NCBI RefSeq assembly: GCF_000715075.1
Contig: NC_134097.1
Location: forward strand, 125,920,997 to 125,984,996
Origin: Nicotiana tabacum
Lineage: Eukaryota; Streptophyta; Magnoliopsida; Solanales; Solanaceae
Reading direction: 5' to 3'
DNA length: 64,000 bases
Of the stretch, positions 34,698-45,759 are shown piece after piece. A model generated the notes under the pieces. The model ran no database searches, was not told where the DNA came from, and saw only the letters and a list, made by a program, of their open reading frames with translations. Both the position numbers and the translations under genes were made by a program. Numbering within the stretch: the first letter of the stretch is position 1; the number at the start of each line of letters is the position of its first letter.

Positions 34698-37427
34698 TGT
34701 CGCACCTCCTTTTTCCGCACCCGCGGGGGCGCAGGCGGAGTTTTTTCCAATTAAAGGACAATCGAAACGGGATTGGTTTAATTATTTCAGAGTCGCCACT
34801 TGGGAGATTTAGGGTGTCCCAAGTCACCAATTTTAATCCCGAATCGAGGAAATGAATGACTCTATTACAATCTGCGTACCAGAAATCTAGATAAGGAATT
34901 CTGTTAACCCGGGAGAAGGTGTTAGGCATTCCCAAGTTCCGTGGTTCTAGCACGGTCGCTCAACTGTTATATTTGGCTTGATTATCTGATTTTTAATACA
35001 ATTATGAACTTATGTGCAAATTATTAACTTTTAACCGCTTTATTATTATTGTTTTTTACAAGAATGTAAACATCGCTTAAAACACGTCTTTGGACTGCGT
35101 CACATGAAATGCACCCACAATCCGGAACGCATTTTATTTGATGTTTTGAGATTTGGATTTGGGCCGCATGAAATGCGCACCCGAGCTTAAGAAAGTAAAT
35201 TATTAAACGCGCGCCTAGAGCAACTAGCGCATTATTATTTTGGGTAAGGCCGTGAAATTTGCTATCGACCCGTCCCGGAATCTAAGTATTTAATATATAC
35301 ATTTAGAGGGCCCCGCAACTTGTGTTTTTTTTTTCCGGCGAGGCTCGTCTCATTTTATTTATTTTATTATTATTATTATTTTTTGTTATATATATTTTTT
35401 TTAATTATTATTATTTATTTATTTTTAAAGGATGCCATTTCTACGCCTTTAACAATACTAACCTTACGACTTCTTTACAACTAAAATCTCATAACTTGTC
35501 AAAAAATTAATAAAATGAGTTTAGCGAATGAGTATTTCGGGAGTAGTAATAACATGTACTAATAATAATTTTTTTTTTTGAATGAACTAAGCGAAGGAAA
35601 GGGCGAACAAATTAACGGCAAACTTGTGTCATAGAACAACTAGTCAAACTTAATTAAATGACATCAAATAAACAAGAATCACATAACGCAAAATGAGCAA
35701 AAATGCATACGATGAAAACATAAGCAGAAAATTATCATACCAATTTCTATATTGCATTTTTTGAACTTTTGACATAACATTTCCTTATTTAATGCTCGAG
35801 GTTTACTAACCTTTGAACCTCGGCAAACTTAGGACGACAAACACGATTCCGACGGAACTCAAGCCGGACCTCTCTGAACGAAGAACAACGACGGAACCTC
35901 GGACAGCGCCTCGATGTACCGGACCTCGACGAACCAGACCTCGGCGAACAAAACGACCTCACAGGGAACTGAAAGCTCGGCCCGAAAGTGCTAACAACCT
36001 GCCATGTTCGCTATTACTGACTTTTCTCAACGCAACAGATCGGTGCGACAAGATGAAGCAGAAGAGGTCGAGGGACAGTGACGACGCGACGAAGGAGCAG
36101 CTGTGCGTTGCTTGGAAGCGCAGCAACGACTGCTTGTTGGACTAATAATGGCGGAAGTGCTGGGTTTTCAACGACTGCGTGAGGGTGGTGTTCGGGTGGT
36201 TTACTGGAAGGGTCGTGACGGAGAGGAGGTCAACTGGAGCGACTGGTTTGGAGTGGAACGACGGTGGTGGTGTTTGGTGGGGGTGACGACGGGGAGGGTT
36301 TTGTTCTTCTCCTTTTGGAGAAGATGAACAGTGGTCGCGGTGGACTGCTTGGGCAGTGACGTTTGGTGGTGGTGTTGAGCTGGTTTTTGGACGTGAGGGG
36401 GCTGGTGGTTATGGCGGAGAGGGAGCTGGGGAAGGTGACGGGGTGGTCTTTGGGTTTTTGGACGCTGGGGAAGTCGGGATTCCGATCCGTAGGGTTTGCT
36501 CTTTCTTCTTCTTTTGAAGAAGAAAGAGGAACAGTGGTAGGGTCTTGTTTTGTGCTGCCTGAGGGTCGTTTGGGTGGTTTAACGGAGGGGTCGTGACGGG
36601 GAGTGTGAGCGTGGGGAGGGAGGTCCGGTGGTCGAAGGCTCAGTAGGGTTTGCTTTCTTTCTTCTTCTGAAGAAGAAAGCAGAACAGTACTATTTTTCCC
36701 CAAAAAATTCCAAAGTCCTCTTTTTCAATTCAAAATCCTCCCCCCTTTCATGTTTTGTCCGTGTATTTGTAATGTTTTGCCCTCAAAAAATGAGCCCCAC
36801 GCGTGGTGGGGTTCAAGGCATATGTCCCCCACGCGTGGTGGGGTTCCCCACGTGTCCTGGACACGGTTTATTATGGGCTCGGTCCGAAAATTAGGCCTAA
36901 AACCGGGTAGTTTAAACCCGAATATTATTCTTTTGCCAGGACCCGAGAAATAGGAACACGTTGCTTAACTAGTCCTATGTAAGCAAAATAACTACCAAAA
37001 ATAAGACTAGTATTTAAACAAAACTATATCTTTTTAAATATTTTTCAAGGTTTAACATAGCTACAAAATATTAATAAAACTATTTTTTTGTAATTTTCGT
37101 TTTTCAATATTAAGATAAAATATGAAGTAATATTTTTTGTATTTTCAAAGTTAAAATGACTATAAAACCTTAATAGAACTATATTTTATTTATTTTTCTG
37201 TAATTTTCGAAATAATATAAAGTACAAAAATAAAATGCAATTTTTGTATTTTTTCAAGCTTGTGAGAGATACATAAAGTAAAATTTATATATATATTTTT
37301 TGAATTTTTTTTCTTTTTGCAACGAAATAAAGTAAAAATAGTTAAAATAGCTAACTGGACCCAATTTCACATATTCACGCTAAAAATGTGAAAATTCTCG
37401 GGGAGGGTCAAAAATCACGTGCTTACA
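34698..37427 (-). mobile_element. solo LTR of a related Tat/Ogre element, inverted, inside gag
   Basis: It starts TGTCGCACC at 34698 and ends GTGCTTACA at 37427 (2730 bp), with a perfect 5-bp target-site duplication TAGGG at 34693-34697 and 37428-37432. The reverse complement of its ends matches the family: 'gagggtcaaaaatcacgtgc' resembles the 28320-28345 start, and 34780-34940 mirrors the U5 block near 30665-30740. No internal region or second LTR is present, so it arose by unequal recombination between two LTRs. Its GC-rich centre (35.8-36.7 kb) holds open frames on both strands that look like LTR content, not genes. Confidence 0.9.
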
Positions 37428-37432
37428 TAGGG

Positions 37433-37610
37433 CACTGACACCCAGAACATCGCGCAAAATCCTTTACATGCACATGATGATGCACATTTTGTGGGGGAGA
37501 TGCATGGTGGCAGGGAGTATGAGAATTCTCTTAGGAACTTGCTGACTGAAGTTAATGATATTGAAATTGGTGAAGGTCCCAACAATTTTGATGTGCAATC
37601 CAGTGGCTAA
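37433..37610 (+). pseudogene. continuation of gag after the solo LTR
   Basis: Beyond the duplicated TAGGG the reading GTDTQNIAQNPLHAHDDAHF then GREYENSLRNLLTEVNDI continues the gag tail, as in Tat/Ogre gags where a 'NPLPAHN' motif follows the finger. It ends at a stop after 'NFDVQSSG' near 37610. No protease follows. Confidence 0.75.
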
Positions 37611-37619
37611 TATGTCGAG

Positions 37620-38140
37620 TTTGGTAATTGGAAAGACACTCCTTTCTTGGCCAGCCAAGAAGGAGTTTTGGTGGTTTATTTTGTTGTCATTTTTGTTGTC
37701 CAAGTTATTTCGGGGTTGTAATCCGGACATTGTCTTATGGCTCAAACTCTTCTTCTTCTTCTTCTCATTTTGTCTAGTTCGTTTAGTTGTTGTAGCTCAT
37801 CTAGTGCTATTTAAGATTGTTCTAGGGTTGTAACCCATGTCTATTTTGCTTGTCTTGGTCAAACCATTTTCATCATCTGTCTAATGCAATCTCCTATTTT
37901 CTGTTAGTTCTAGTCAGTTTTTGTTTTGGTCATTTTTCCTTTTATAGTTCTTTTCATGCCGACTCTAGTGATATGACATGCACGCATAATTCTCAGCCTG
38001 ATCTTGAAAGTTAGTCTAATCATGAAGCAATGACACAGTTTTGAATATGATAAAAGGATGCGTTTGAGGAAACAATTAAAGATTCACGCATTCTGAGATT
38101 ACCTGCACTTTGAATTGAGTGAAATTGAGGCAGTAAGTCT
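37620..38140 (+). other. non-coding internal region after gag
   Basis: T-rich spacer with 'ttcttcttcttcttct' near 37749. There is no protease or RT motif on either strand. Autonomous relatives would have several kilobases of pol here. Confidence 0.6.
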
Positions 38141-38148
38141 GGAAAATC

Positions 38149-38262
38149 AAGAGGTTGATAAGAGCATACAACAAGGAGATGCCTCTCAAGCAGTTTGAGG
38201 TAAATCAGTCAGTGCTAAAATACATTCTTCCACATCAAGATAAGGTTGAGTCAAGTCTGCTT
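38149..38262 (+). pseudogene. remnant of the Tat/Ogre integrase C-terminus
   Basis: The frame reads LIRAYNKEMPLKQFEVNQSV then LKYILPHQDKVESS. This parallels the 'RAFNKKV-P--F--GD-VLKKILPNQ' segment at the extreme C-terminus of Tat-type integrases. It is the only trace of pol seen, and shows that the element descends from an autonomous one by a large internal deletion. The match is from memory and short. Confidence 0.6.
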
Positions 38263-38499
38263 CGAACTAGTAATGATCATTCATTGGGACAAAGGTATTG
38301 CCCATTGGCACGTTTGTTTGTATTGATGCCATCAATAGATACTATGTGTGATTTGTTTGCTTATCTTCAATTGCATGTTTGTACTTGGCATTTTTAAGTT
38401 TGGTATGACGAAGACATTTTATTCTGCTACTCAAACACTTTTATCCTTTACTACCCCTTTTGAGCCCTAATTTCTGTTTCATACCCCTCTTTTGGAATT

Positions 38500-39920
38500 A
38501 GAAATAGAGTTAGGAACTAGAAAAGGAAAAGAGAAAAATAAGAAAAAAAAAAGAAAAAAGGAGAAAAGAAAAAAAGGGGAAAAAGAAAAAGAAGGAAAAG
38601 AAAAAAACAACAACTTTGTTTTTGAACTACGTCCGACCTGATTCTTGACACCTCAAGATACGTAAGCAGCCTTACGGTTCGGTCGCACCAAATAAAATGT
38701 TTCATAATCCCACAAAGTGGGGCAGTCTTTCGTAGAAATTTTCATCAAAGCAAAAATCCACAAAAAAAATACCCAAACTCCAGAAACTGGGGCAGAAGTT
38801 TTAATTTTGCCAAAAGATCTGATTCCAAAAGTTGTAATTTTGAACCCTTTCATCTTAAATTATTTTGAGCTTTCATGCCACCCTTTCTTTCCAACCCTAT
38901 ACAAAATCCTACATTACGGTCCAAAGAAAGACCTTCCGACTAATATTTGAGGATGCCAAATTAAGTGTGGTGTAAAAGTATGATCTTCCTACATCAGGGG
39001 TAATAGCTTGTTCTCAGCATCAAGAGAGAAGATGATAAAATGAGAGAGTCTTATCGGTGAAAACCCTCATGGGCACCGTAAGGTGACGGTGAGTTGAGAA
39101 AAAGAATGAGAGAGGCTTGATGGTGAAAACCCTTCAGGGCACTATAAGTCGACCGAGGATTGTGGATTAGATATGATAATTGGAGCATTGAAGCCCAGTT
39201 TCACAGCTTAGAGGCATAACAAGAGTTAAAGATTAGACTCGCTTGACATATCAGGCCGCTTAATCCAAAATGCATGTCATGGTCAGTGGAGATGACCTTT
39301 AAATCAGATTAGTTTCTACTTTGTTCTTTTTCCTGGGTAAAAATATTTTCTTGTTAGATACCATCTTTTCTCGTTTTTCTCCTTATTTTGTTCCTCTTGT
39401 TTTGTTTGAGTCCCTTCTTGAGTCTATTTGGTCAGAACAAGTGATAAATGACTTCAAAATTTGCTATCAGCTTTCCAATTGCACAAAATGGATTTGGCTA
39501 GCACATCAAAGTGGCATAAGTCAGGAAAGAACAGTATGCGCACTGAGTTGGTAACAATCAACATGCTTTGGGATTCATATGAAATGCAAAGGTTCGGTAA
39601 ATGTCAATTCATGAGCAAATGTAATAGATAGAGGATATTGGGATCGAATAGAGCAGAGGTGTTTTCTATGATAAGGGTTGAAAGAAAATGGGTAGTCGAC
39701 AACAGGCAAGGTCTTCCAAATTGAAATCAAAGTTATCTTGGCAAGTGCAGAAGCAGCCTCCTTCAAGGTCAAGGCCACAAACTAACCACCGCATTTTAAA
39801 CTCACAAGTTTTCTTTGTCTGAAACAGGGATGAAGGCTATGTTCATATCAAAGCTTGAATTTTTCAGGTGTAATGCCTCAATTCTGCTTACGCAAAGGCT
39901 ATTGAGAAGATCTTGCATCA
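38500..39920 (+). other. 3' untranslated internal region
   Basis: The stretch contains an A/G-rich tract (38520-38610), the third copy of the 65-70 bp motif (38622-38690) and two 'tggggcag' purine motifs (about 38719 and 38788). A diverged two-copy unit, 'atggtgaaaacccttcaggg'-like, lies at about 39055 and 39120. No coding sequence was recognised. Confidence 0.55.
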
Positions 39921-39924
39921 CCCT

Positions 39925-41190
39925 TAGGAGACGCACTTCCTAGTCTGGGTCTTTCAGTTTATATTTTGTTTTAGGAGATACACTTCCTACATTGAAATTT
40001 TACCCCTAGGAGACACACTTCCTAGTTTGGGTCTTTCAGGTTATATTTTGTTTTAGGACACGCACTTCCTAAATTGAGATTTTACCCCTAGGAGATGCAC
40101 TTCCTAGTTTTTGGTCATTTAATTTTATTCCTAGGAGACACACTTCCTAGTTTGGTTCATTGAAGTTTCACCCCTAGGAGACACACTTCCTAGTCTGGGT
40201 TTTTCAAATTATATTTTTGTTTTAGGAGACGCACTTCCTAAATTGAGATTTTACCCCTAGGAGACGTACTTCCTAGTTTTGGGTCATTTAAGTTCATTCC
40301 TAGGAGATGCACTTCCTAGTTTGGTTCATTGAAGTTTCACCCCTAGGAGCCGCACTTCCTAGTCTGGGTCTTTCAGGTTATATTTTTGTTTAGGAGACGC
40401 ACTTCCTAAATTGAGATTTTACCCCTAGGAGACGCACTTCCTAGTTTTGACTCATTTAAGTCCATCCCTAGGAGACGCACTTCCTAGTTCTGGTTCATTC
40501 AAGTTTCACCCGTAGGAGAAGCACTTCCTAGTATGGGTCTTTCAAGTTATATTTTTTTTAGGAGACGCACTTCCTAAATTGAGATTTCATTCCTAGGAGA
40601 TGCACTTCCTAGTTTTGGGTCATTTAAGTTCATTCCTAGGAGACACACTTCCTAGTTTGAGTCATTGAATTTTCACCCCTAGGAGACGCACTCCCTAGTT
40701 TGGGTCATTTAAGTTTTACCCCTAAGAGATGCATTTCCTATTTCTGGTTCATTCAAGTTTCACCCCTAGGAGACGCACTTTCTAGTTTGAGTTATTCGAG
40801 TTTTACCCCTAGGAGACACACTTCCTAGTTCTGGTTCATTCAAGTTTCACCCATAGGAGATGCACTTCCTAGTTTGAGTTATTCAAGTTTTTCCCCTAGG
40901 AGACGCACTTCCTAGTTCTGGTTCATTCAAGTTTCACCCTTAGGAGATGCACTTCCTAGTTTGAGTTATTCAAGTTTTACCCCCAGGAGACGCACTTCCT
41001 AGTTCTGGTTCATTCAATTTTCACCCCTAGGAGACGCGCTTCCTAGTTTGAGTTATTCAAGTCTTACCCTTAGGAGACATACTTCCTAGTTTGGTTCATT
41101 CAAGTTTCATCCCTAGGAGATGCACTTCCCAGTTTGAGTCATTTGAGTTCATTCTTAGGAGACACACATCCTAGTCGAGTCTTTAGTTTT
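39925..41190 (+). repeat. minisatellite array with higher-order structure
   Basis: About 28-30 tandem units of 35-48 bp share the core 'taggagacgcacttcctag'. From about 40023 to 40690 the units group into a higher-order repeat of about 168-170 bp made of four variants: '..ctgggtctttcaggttat', '..aaattgagattttacccc', '..ttttgggtcatttaagtt' and '..ttggttcattgaagtttc'. From about 40690 to 41190 the array switches to a two-unit repeat of about 85 bp ('ttctggttcattcaag' / 'ttgagttattcaag'). It sits between the former pol and the 3' LTR, where plant Tat/Ogre elements often carry variable tandem arrays. Confidence 0.92.
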
Positions 41191-41869
41191 ACTCTCATCA
41201 TTGCATCAATATCATAGGCGATTTACAGTTTTGGTAACAACTCACAATCTTCCTAGTGCAAACCGGGGCAGAAATTTTTATTTATTTTGTTATTTTGATT
41301 GTAGGCACCCACCTGGAGAACAAGGGAATTCCTTTCGGAATTATTACAAGTTTCAAGTCAGTAGCAAGCACCCACTTGGAAAACGAGGGAAGTCATTTCA
41401 GAAATCAATTCAAGTTAGAAGTAGCAGAAACTCGCCTCAAGAATGCGAGTCGACAGTTCGAGATGACCAAAAGAAGAAGTCTCAATCCAGAATGAAAGGA
41501 AAAAAAGAAAAGAAGAAAAAAGAAGTAAATCCAATTGCAGAAGCAGATGAATGATGTGAACTACTCAAGACATGGTTGAAGTTACGAGCACTGCATGTAC
41601 ATTCTTGATCCGAAGAAGTCGTGGAAGAATGAATCAGTACCTGCAGCTAGGGAGCATCAAGGTTCCAATCAAAAGTCTGGATGAAAAACCATTCAAGATT
41701 CAAGATCAAGCTTTAGTACACTTATAGATAGAAATCTTGTAACTCATAGCTGATAGGCTTGCTTAGTTCTTTTAGATTTTGATTTGATGTAATACAGGAT
41801 CGCGGATCGAAACCTAGACGGCACCTCAGTCGGCTCTTCACCTCATATACTCCATCACTGTTCCTACTT

Positions 41870-41940
41870 TTGAACTACATGTGGTCTGATTCCTTTATAG
41901 CCAAGGATATGTAGGCAACTCAGATACCAGGGCTCGGTCA
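41870..41940 (+). repeat. 65-70 bp family motif, copy 4 of 4
   Basis: 'tttgaactacatgtggtctg', 'aaggatatgtaggcaactca' and a GGGCTCGGTC end. This is the copy closest to the right LTR, about 110 bp before the polypurine tract. Confidence 0.7.
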
Positions 41941-42051
41941 CATTCTCCTTTCTTCAGTTTTTGGTCTCTCTAAATAAGGGTCGGGTCAAAAAACCTGTCT
42001 CGTCGTTCTTTGTCTGAAAACTCTTTGTGTTTCTAGTCAAAGAGGGGCAGC

Positions 42052-43419
42052 TGTAGACATGTAATTTTTTATCTTCCTTGAAATTTTACTCATTTTAGTA
42101 TTTAGATATTTATTTTAAGTCTAATATCGCTATTTTGATTATTTTTGACTTTTTGCTTTAGTTTATCTTTACAATGAAAATTACAAAAAATATTTTCCTT
42201 TATGTTAGCAAATTGTTATTTTGACTAGTAACTTTTAGTTTTTCTTACTTTTCATAAAATTGAAAAAAATAATTAAAAAATAGTGCTGACATTTTATATT
42301 CCCAAAAGATAAGAAGGAAATTTTCAAAAATATACATACTTAGTTTAGTTTTAAAGTTGTAGGCTTTAGTATATATTGAGTAGTATTTAAATTTCTTTAA
42401 TATGACTATCTTGTTTTTCTTTTTAATTATTCTCTATTATTTTAGATAAAACTAGTATTTTGAATTATATTTAGAATAAAAGAAAAAACAAACAAAACAA
42501 CAAAATAAAGAAGAAAGACGATAAGAATGAAACCAAAGAACTGGAAAAGCAAAGGTAAAATCAAGAAACGAAAGAACGGAAGTGGTCTTGTTTTATTTTT
42601 TATATTTCTTTCTTTATTTTCATTTTTTATATTTAATTTTTTTCTCAACTTCCATTCACCTTTTCCCATGTCACCCTTCTAGATAATTCCTCCAATAAAC
42701 TTATCACAGACACTACAACTCTATTTATGGACACGGTACTATTTTGATTGCACAGTGGGGACCACACGGTTTTAACATTTTGCTTCCTCCCCAAGCACAA
42801 TTTCTGGGGGGACACATAAAAACTCATGGGTTCTATTCATAAAAGGGGACCTGAAGCAGAAGTTCGAAGGATTTTCTTTACATCTTTTCAATTTCTTTTT
42901 AGTTCGATCGAAGAAAATGTTCCAAAAAAGATTTTGCTATTTATTTTCATCTTAGTTCTACTTTCTAGGGACCCGATAAAAATATTTTCACTTTTAGTTT
43001 CATCTTTAGCTATCCAGATTTGGAAAATCACATACAGTATTTTAGCTTCTTTTTATCTTAAGTTGGATTTCAAGAAAAAGCGAGCGAACCAAAATGGGTT
43101 TCACATGAGATCTGGATTCTGTTTGAGGAGTCGAGGTTTACAGTCCCGTATTCGAGCTTTGATCCATGGATTCCTGCTGATTATTCTGGTTGATGTTCTA
43201 GTTTCGGCGTTGGATTTTCCTGTAATTGCTGCTTCCGAATAGAAAAATATATTTGAAGAAAGCTACTTAAAGGTTATTCTCTTCTCTGTTCTTACTCATG
43301 TGCTTGCTTATATGTTGAATGATCTAGGAGCAAGATGAATGCCCGTATGTGATTAGTTGTAAAATTAAGGTAGTCTTGAAAGCTCTTAAAGCAACATATA
43401 TTAGAATTTCTCTCTCTAC

Positions 43420-43464
<45 letters not shown>

Positions 43465-44388
43465 TATATATATATATATTACAGTTTTTTCAGCTAATTT
43501 GTAGTGGTATATTTTAAAAATTTAATTTATTTTGTTGGCATTCTTCCCTTTTAATAGTATATCAATAGGTTGTTTTCAGCATGGTTTGAGGTTTTCTTCG
43601 TTCATCACTTTTTGGAAAGAGGATTTAATTTTGTAAATGTATTTTGGTTGATATTGACAGTAGTATTTCCTTTAGATTTTTGGATTTTTAGTTAGTTATT
43701 GAGATGATTTGAAAAACTCTTTTAGTCTTTACATTCTTACTATTTAGTTTTTTTTTCATTTTTTTATTTATTATTTTTTGTTCTTTCTTTCTCTTTTTCC
43801 TGATTTTGGCGTATTTAAAAGTCAATGTTCTTCTTTAGGTGTTACGTTTTCGATCATCATTGTATTCAATTAGTTTTCTCTATAGTAAGTTAATTTAAGT
43901 ATTAGAGCAATACAATTAATAGTGACATATGGGCCTTTATCTTGCTTTAGTCATTTATGTTGCTACTTGTTAGGTAGTTCACTTATATGAGGGAATGAGT
44001 CTATGTGCTTGATGGTTTTTGAGAAATTGCAAACAGGAGAAAGTTATGAACAAAGAGTGAAAATTGCTTGAATTGGCCGTGGGGTGATGTTAAATATGAA
44101 AAATCAGACAGTGAATGTTTAATTGTTTTGCTTTCATTAGTTTTCATAAACGCTAGGAGGATGTTTTAGGGCGACCACACTTGGGTAGGCAATATTAGGA
44201 TGTTTTATTAGTTTTTGAGGCGAGAGGTCGTTCTCTTAGTTAAATTTGTCCGGGGAATGCCCCGAAGGATTTGTCTATATTTTATTTTAGGGTATGCCTC
44301 GAAGTATTTTTATTTGGAGATCGATAGTAGAACTCGTAGTGTTTTTATTTTTATTTTTATTCATCTTTTATTAGGTGGGGATGACCAC
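42052..44388 (+). repeat. right LTR of the Tat/Ogre-type element, truncated
   Basis: It starts TGTAGACATG straight after the purine tract AGAGGGGCAGC. It follows the left LTR to 'ggtggggatgaccac' at 44388 (left equivalent 30576), then stops; the last 384 bp of the LTR are missing. An AT/GA microsatellite at 43409-43480 is expanded relative to the left copy. Confidence 0.88.
43409..43480. repeat. AT/GA microsatellite
   Basis: Runs of TA, then GAGA, then TA within the right LTR. The matching site in the left LTR (about 29670-29690) is much shorter, so the expansion is later than insertion. Confidence 0.85.
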
Positions 44389-44439
44389 CTAATTTAGTTT
44401 TCATAAAGTTATGAAACCGTAGTGTTTTTATTTTGCTAC

Positions 44440-45690
44440 AATCTACAACAAGGGGATCTAGGATACCTCCTCCATCTCCCCAAACATCCCTACAAACATC
44501 AGAAACATACTCCTAAACACATTCATCCTACCCAATTCTATAAAGGAGGATAAGATGATTTGGGAAAACACTGTCAATGGCCTCTTCAGTACCAAATCAA
44601 CCTACTCTCTTCTTGCCAACACTGCCTCCTCGAAGGGAACAAATACATGCAACAACTACTTGTGAATCTGGAAACTGAAGGCCCCCAATAAGATCAAATC
44701 CTTCATATGGCTCCTTTATTATGAAAGGCTTCCCACTGGGGCCTTCCTTCACCATATTGGTGTACATATGAACCCAATGTGTTGTTTCTGTAATCAGACC
44801 ATTGAGACCTCTGCCCACATATTCTTTGAGTGTCCAAATGCAAAATCCTTCTGGGAAATTGTCCTCAAAGAGTACCATTGAAGCACAAACACAGAACACC
44901 TCCTTCAGTAGCAGGTACTGGCCTGCCACATGAGCTACTCTCAAATGAAAGCCTTTCAATAGCATCCTTACATGGGAAGAACTATTCCCCTTTAGCTTTT
45001 GACAGATCTGGATCACTAGGAATAATAAATTCTTCAACAAAAAGAAAGACATGGTCCCTGCTAATGTTGTTTTGGCAAAGGCGACTAACTATATCACTAT
45101 CTCAGTCGACAAATTACCCACAAAAGAGAAACCTATCTGGGTCAAATGGATTCCCCCACCAAGAGACCACTATAAGCTTAACACTGATATGATTGCTATT
45201 GGGAATCCGGGCAAGGGATGCGTGTGAGGAGTTTTCAAAAACGCAAGCGGTAACTGGGTACTGGGCTTCATGGGTAGCATGCAACACACTACTAACACAC
45301 AAGCAGAACTTCTTGTTGTGTTGAGAGGATTGCAGATTGCTGAAGAAATAGGGCTAACACTACTGGAAATCAACACAGATTTTACTGAGGTAATAAAAAT
45401 GCTTAACAATGAAAATCATGTATTTGACTCAGTTAATTTTGAATGCAAGTCAATTATCCTAAGGCTAGAAGACGTAGTGGTGAAGTACAGTTACAGGGAG
45501 ACGAATAAAGCAGCTGACCTGTTAGCAAAGAAGGGTGCTAAGAAGGAATTTTTTGATAGACTTTATTTAACAACAGTTCATTCGGTGTTTGCTAATCATG
45601 CTTTTTAGGCAGACATCGCAGGAAATGTTTTCTCAAGACAAATTTTGGATTGTAATATTATTACTTTTGATCCTAACGCAGGGAAACACT
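44440..45690 (+). mobile_element. 5'-truncated L1-type LINE: zf-RVT and RNase H
   Basis: Reading frames give WENTVNGLFSTKSTYSLL, then after a stop IWKLKAPNKIKSFIWLLYYE and CCFCNQTIETSAHIFFECPN, the zf-RVT zinc-binding block. An RNase H follows, PPPRDHYKLNTDM, GNWVLGFMGSMQ, NTQAELLVVLRGLQ, LLEINTDFTEV and YSYRETNKAADLLAKKG, which ends at a TAG near 45609. It is the same domain family as the LINE at 1-7.8 kb but clearly a different copy and lineage. A poly(C) run lies at about 45690. The left end is joined to the broken LTR at 44388. Confidence 0.8.
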
Positions 45691-45759
45691 CCCCCCCCCC
45701 CCCGAAAACATTGCTACTGTTTTACCCTAACAGGTAATTTTTAATATATTTTAGAAGAG

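Larger units (their letters stand above)
28316..44388 (+). mobile_element. Tat/Ogre-type gypsy element with gag but no RT or protease
   Basis: Long LTRs (28316-30960; 42052-44388, the latter cut) bound the element. A tRNA-Arg-type PBS starts at 30965, and a purine tract AGAGGGGCAG sits just before 42052. Inside are a long leader, a Tat/Ogre-like gag (33040 to about 37610), a trace of the integrase C-terminus (about 38149-38262), a minisatellite (39.92-41.19 kb) and no protease, reverse transcriptase, RNase H or integrase core. This is the make-up of gag-only, non-autonomous elements (called TR-GAG) that depend on a relative's enzymes. An inverted solo LTR of a related element interrupts gag. 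It lies inside the copia 5' LTR. Confidence 0.85.

Noticed and set aside
35813..36703. Several overlapping open frames on both strands, some over 100 codons, in a GC-rich patch
   Set aside because: They lie inside the inverted solo LTR (34698-37427). Composition is repetitive (Arg/Pro/Thr-rich), no domain is recognised, and open frames on both strands are expected in GC-rich sequence.
39925..41190. CRISPR-like appearance of regular repeats
   Set aside because: The 'spacers' are themselves repeated in a fixed order and the whole is a plant retroelement minisatellite. There are no cas genes.
41201..41554. 117-codon Lys/Arg-rich frame
   Set aside because: It lies in the 3' untranslated region of the Tat/Ogre-type element, has no family resemblance, and overlaps another frame of similar length.
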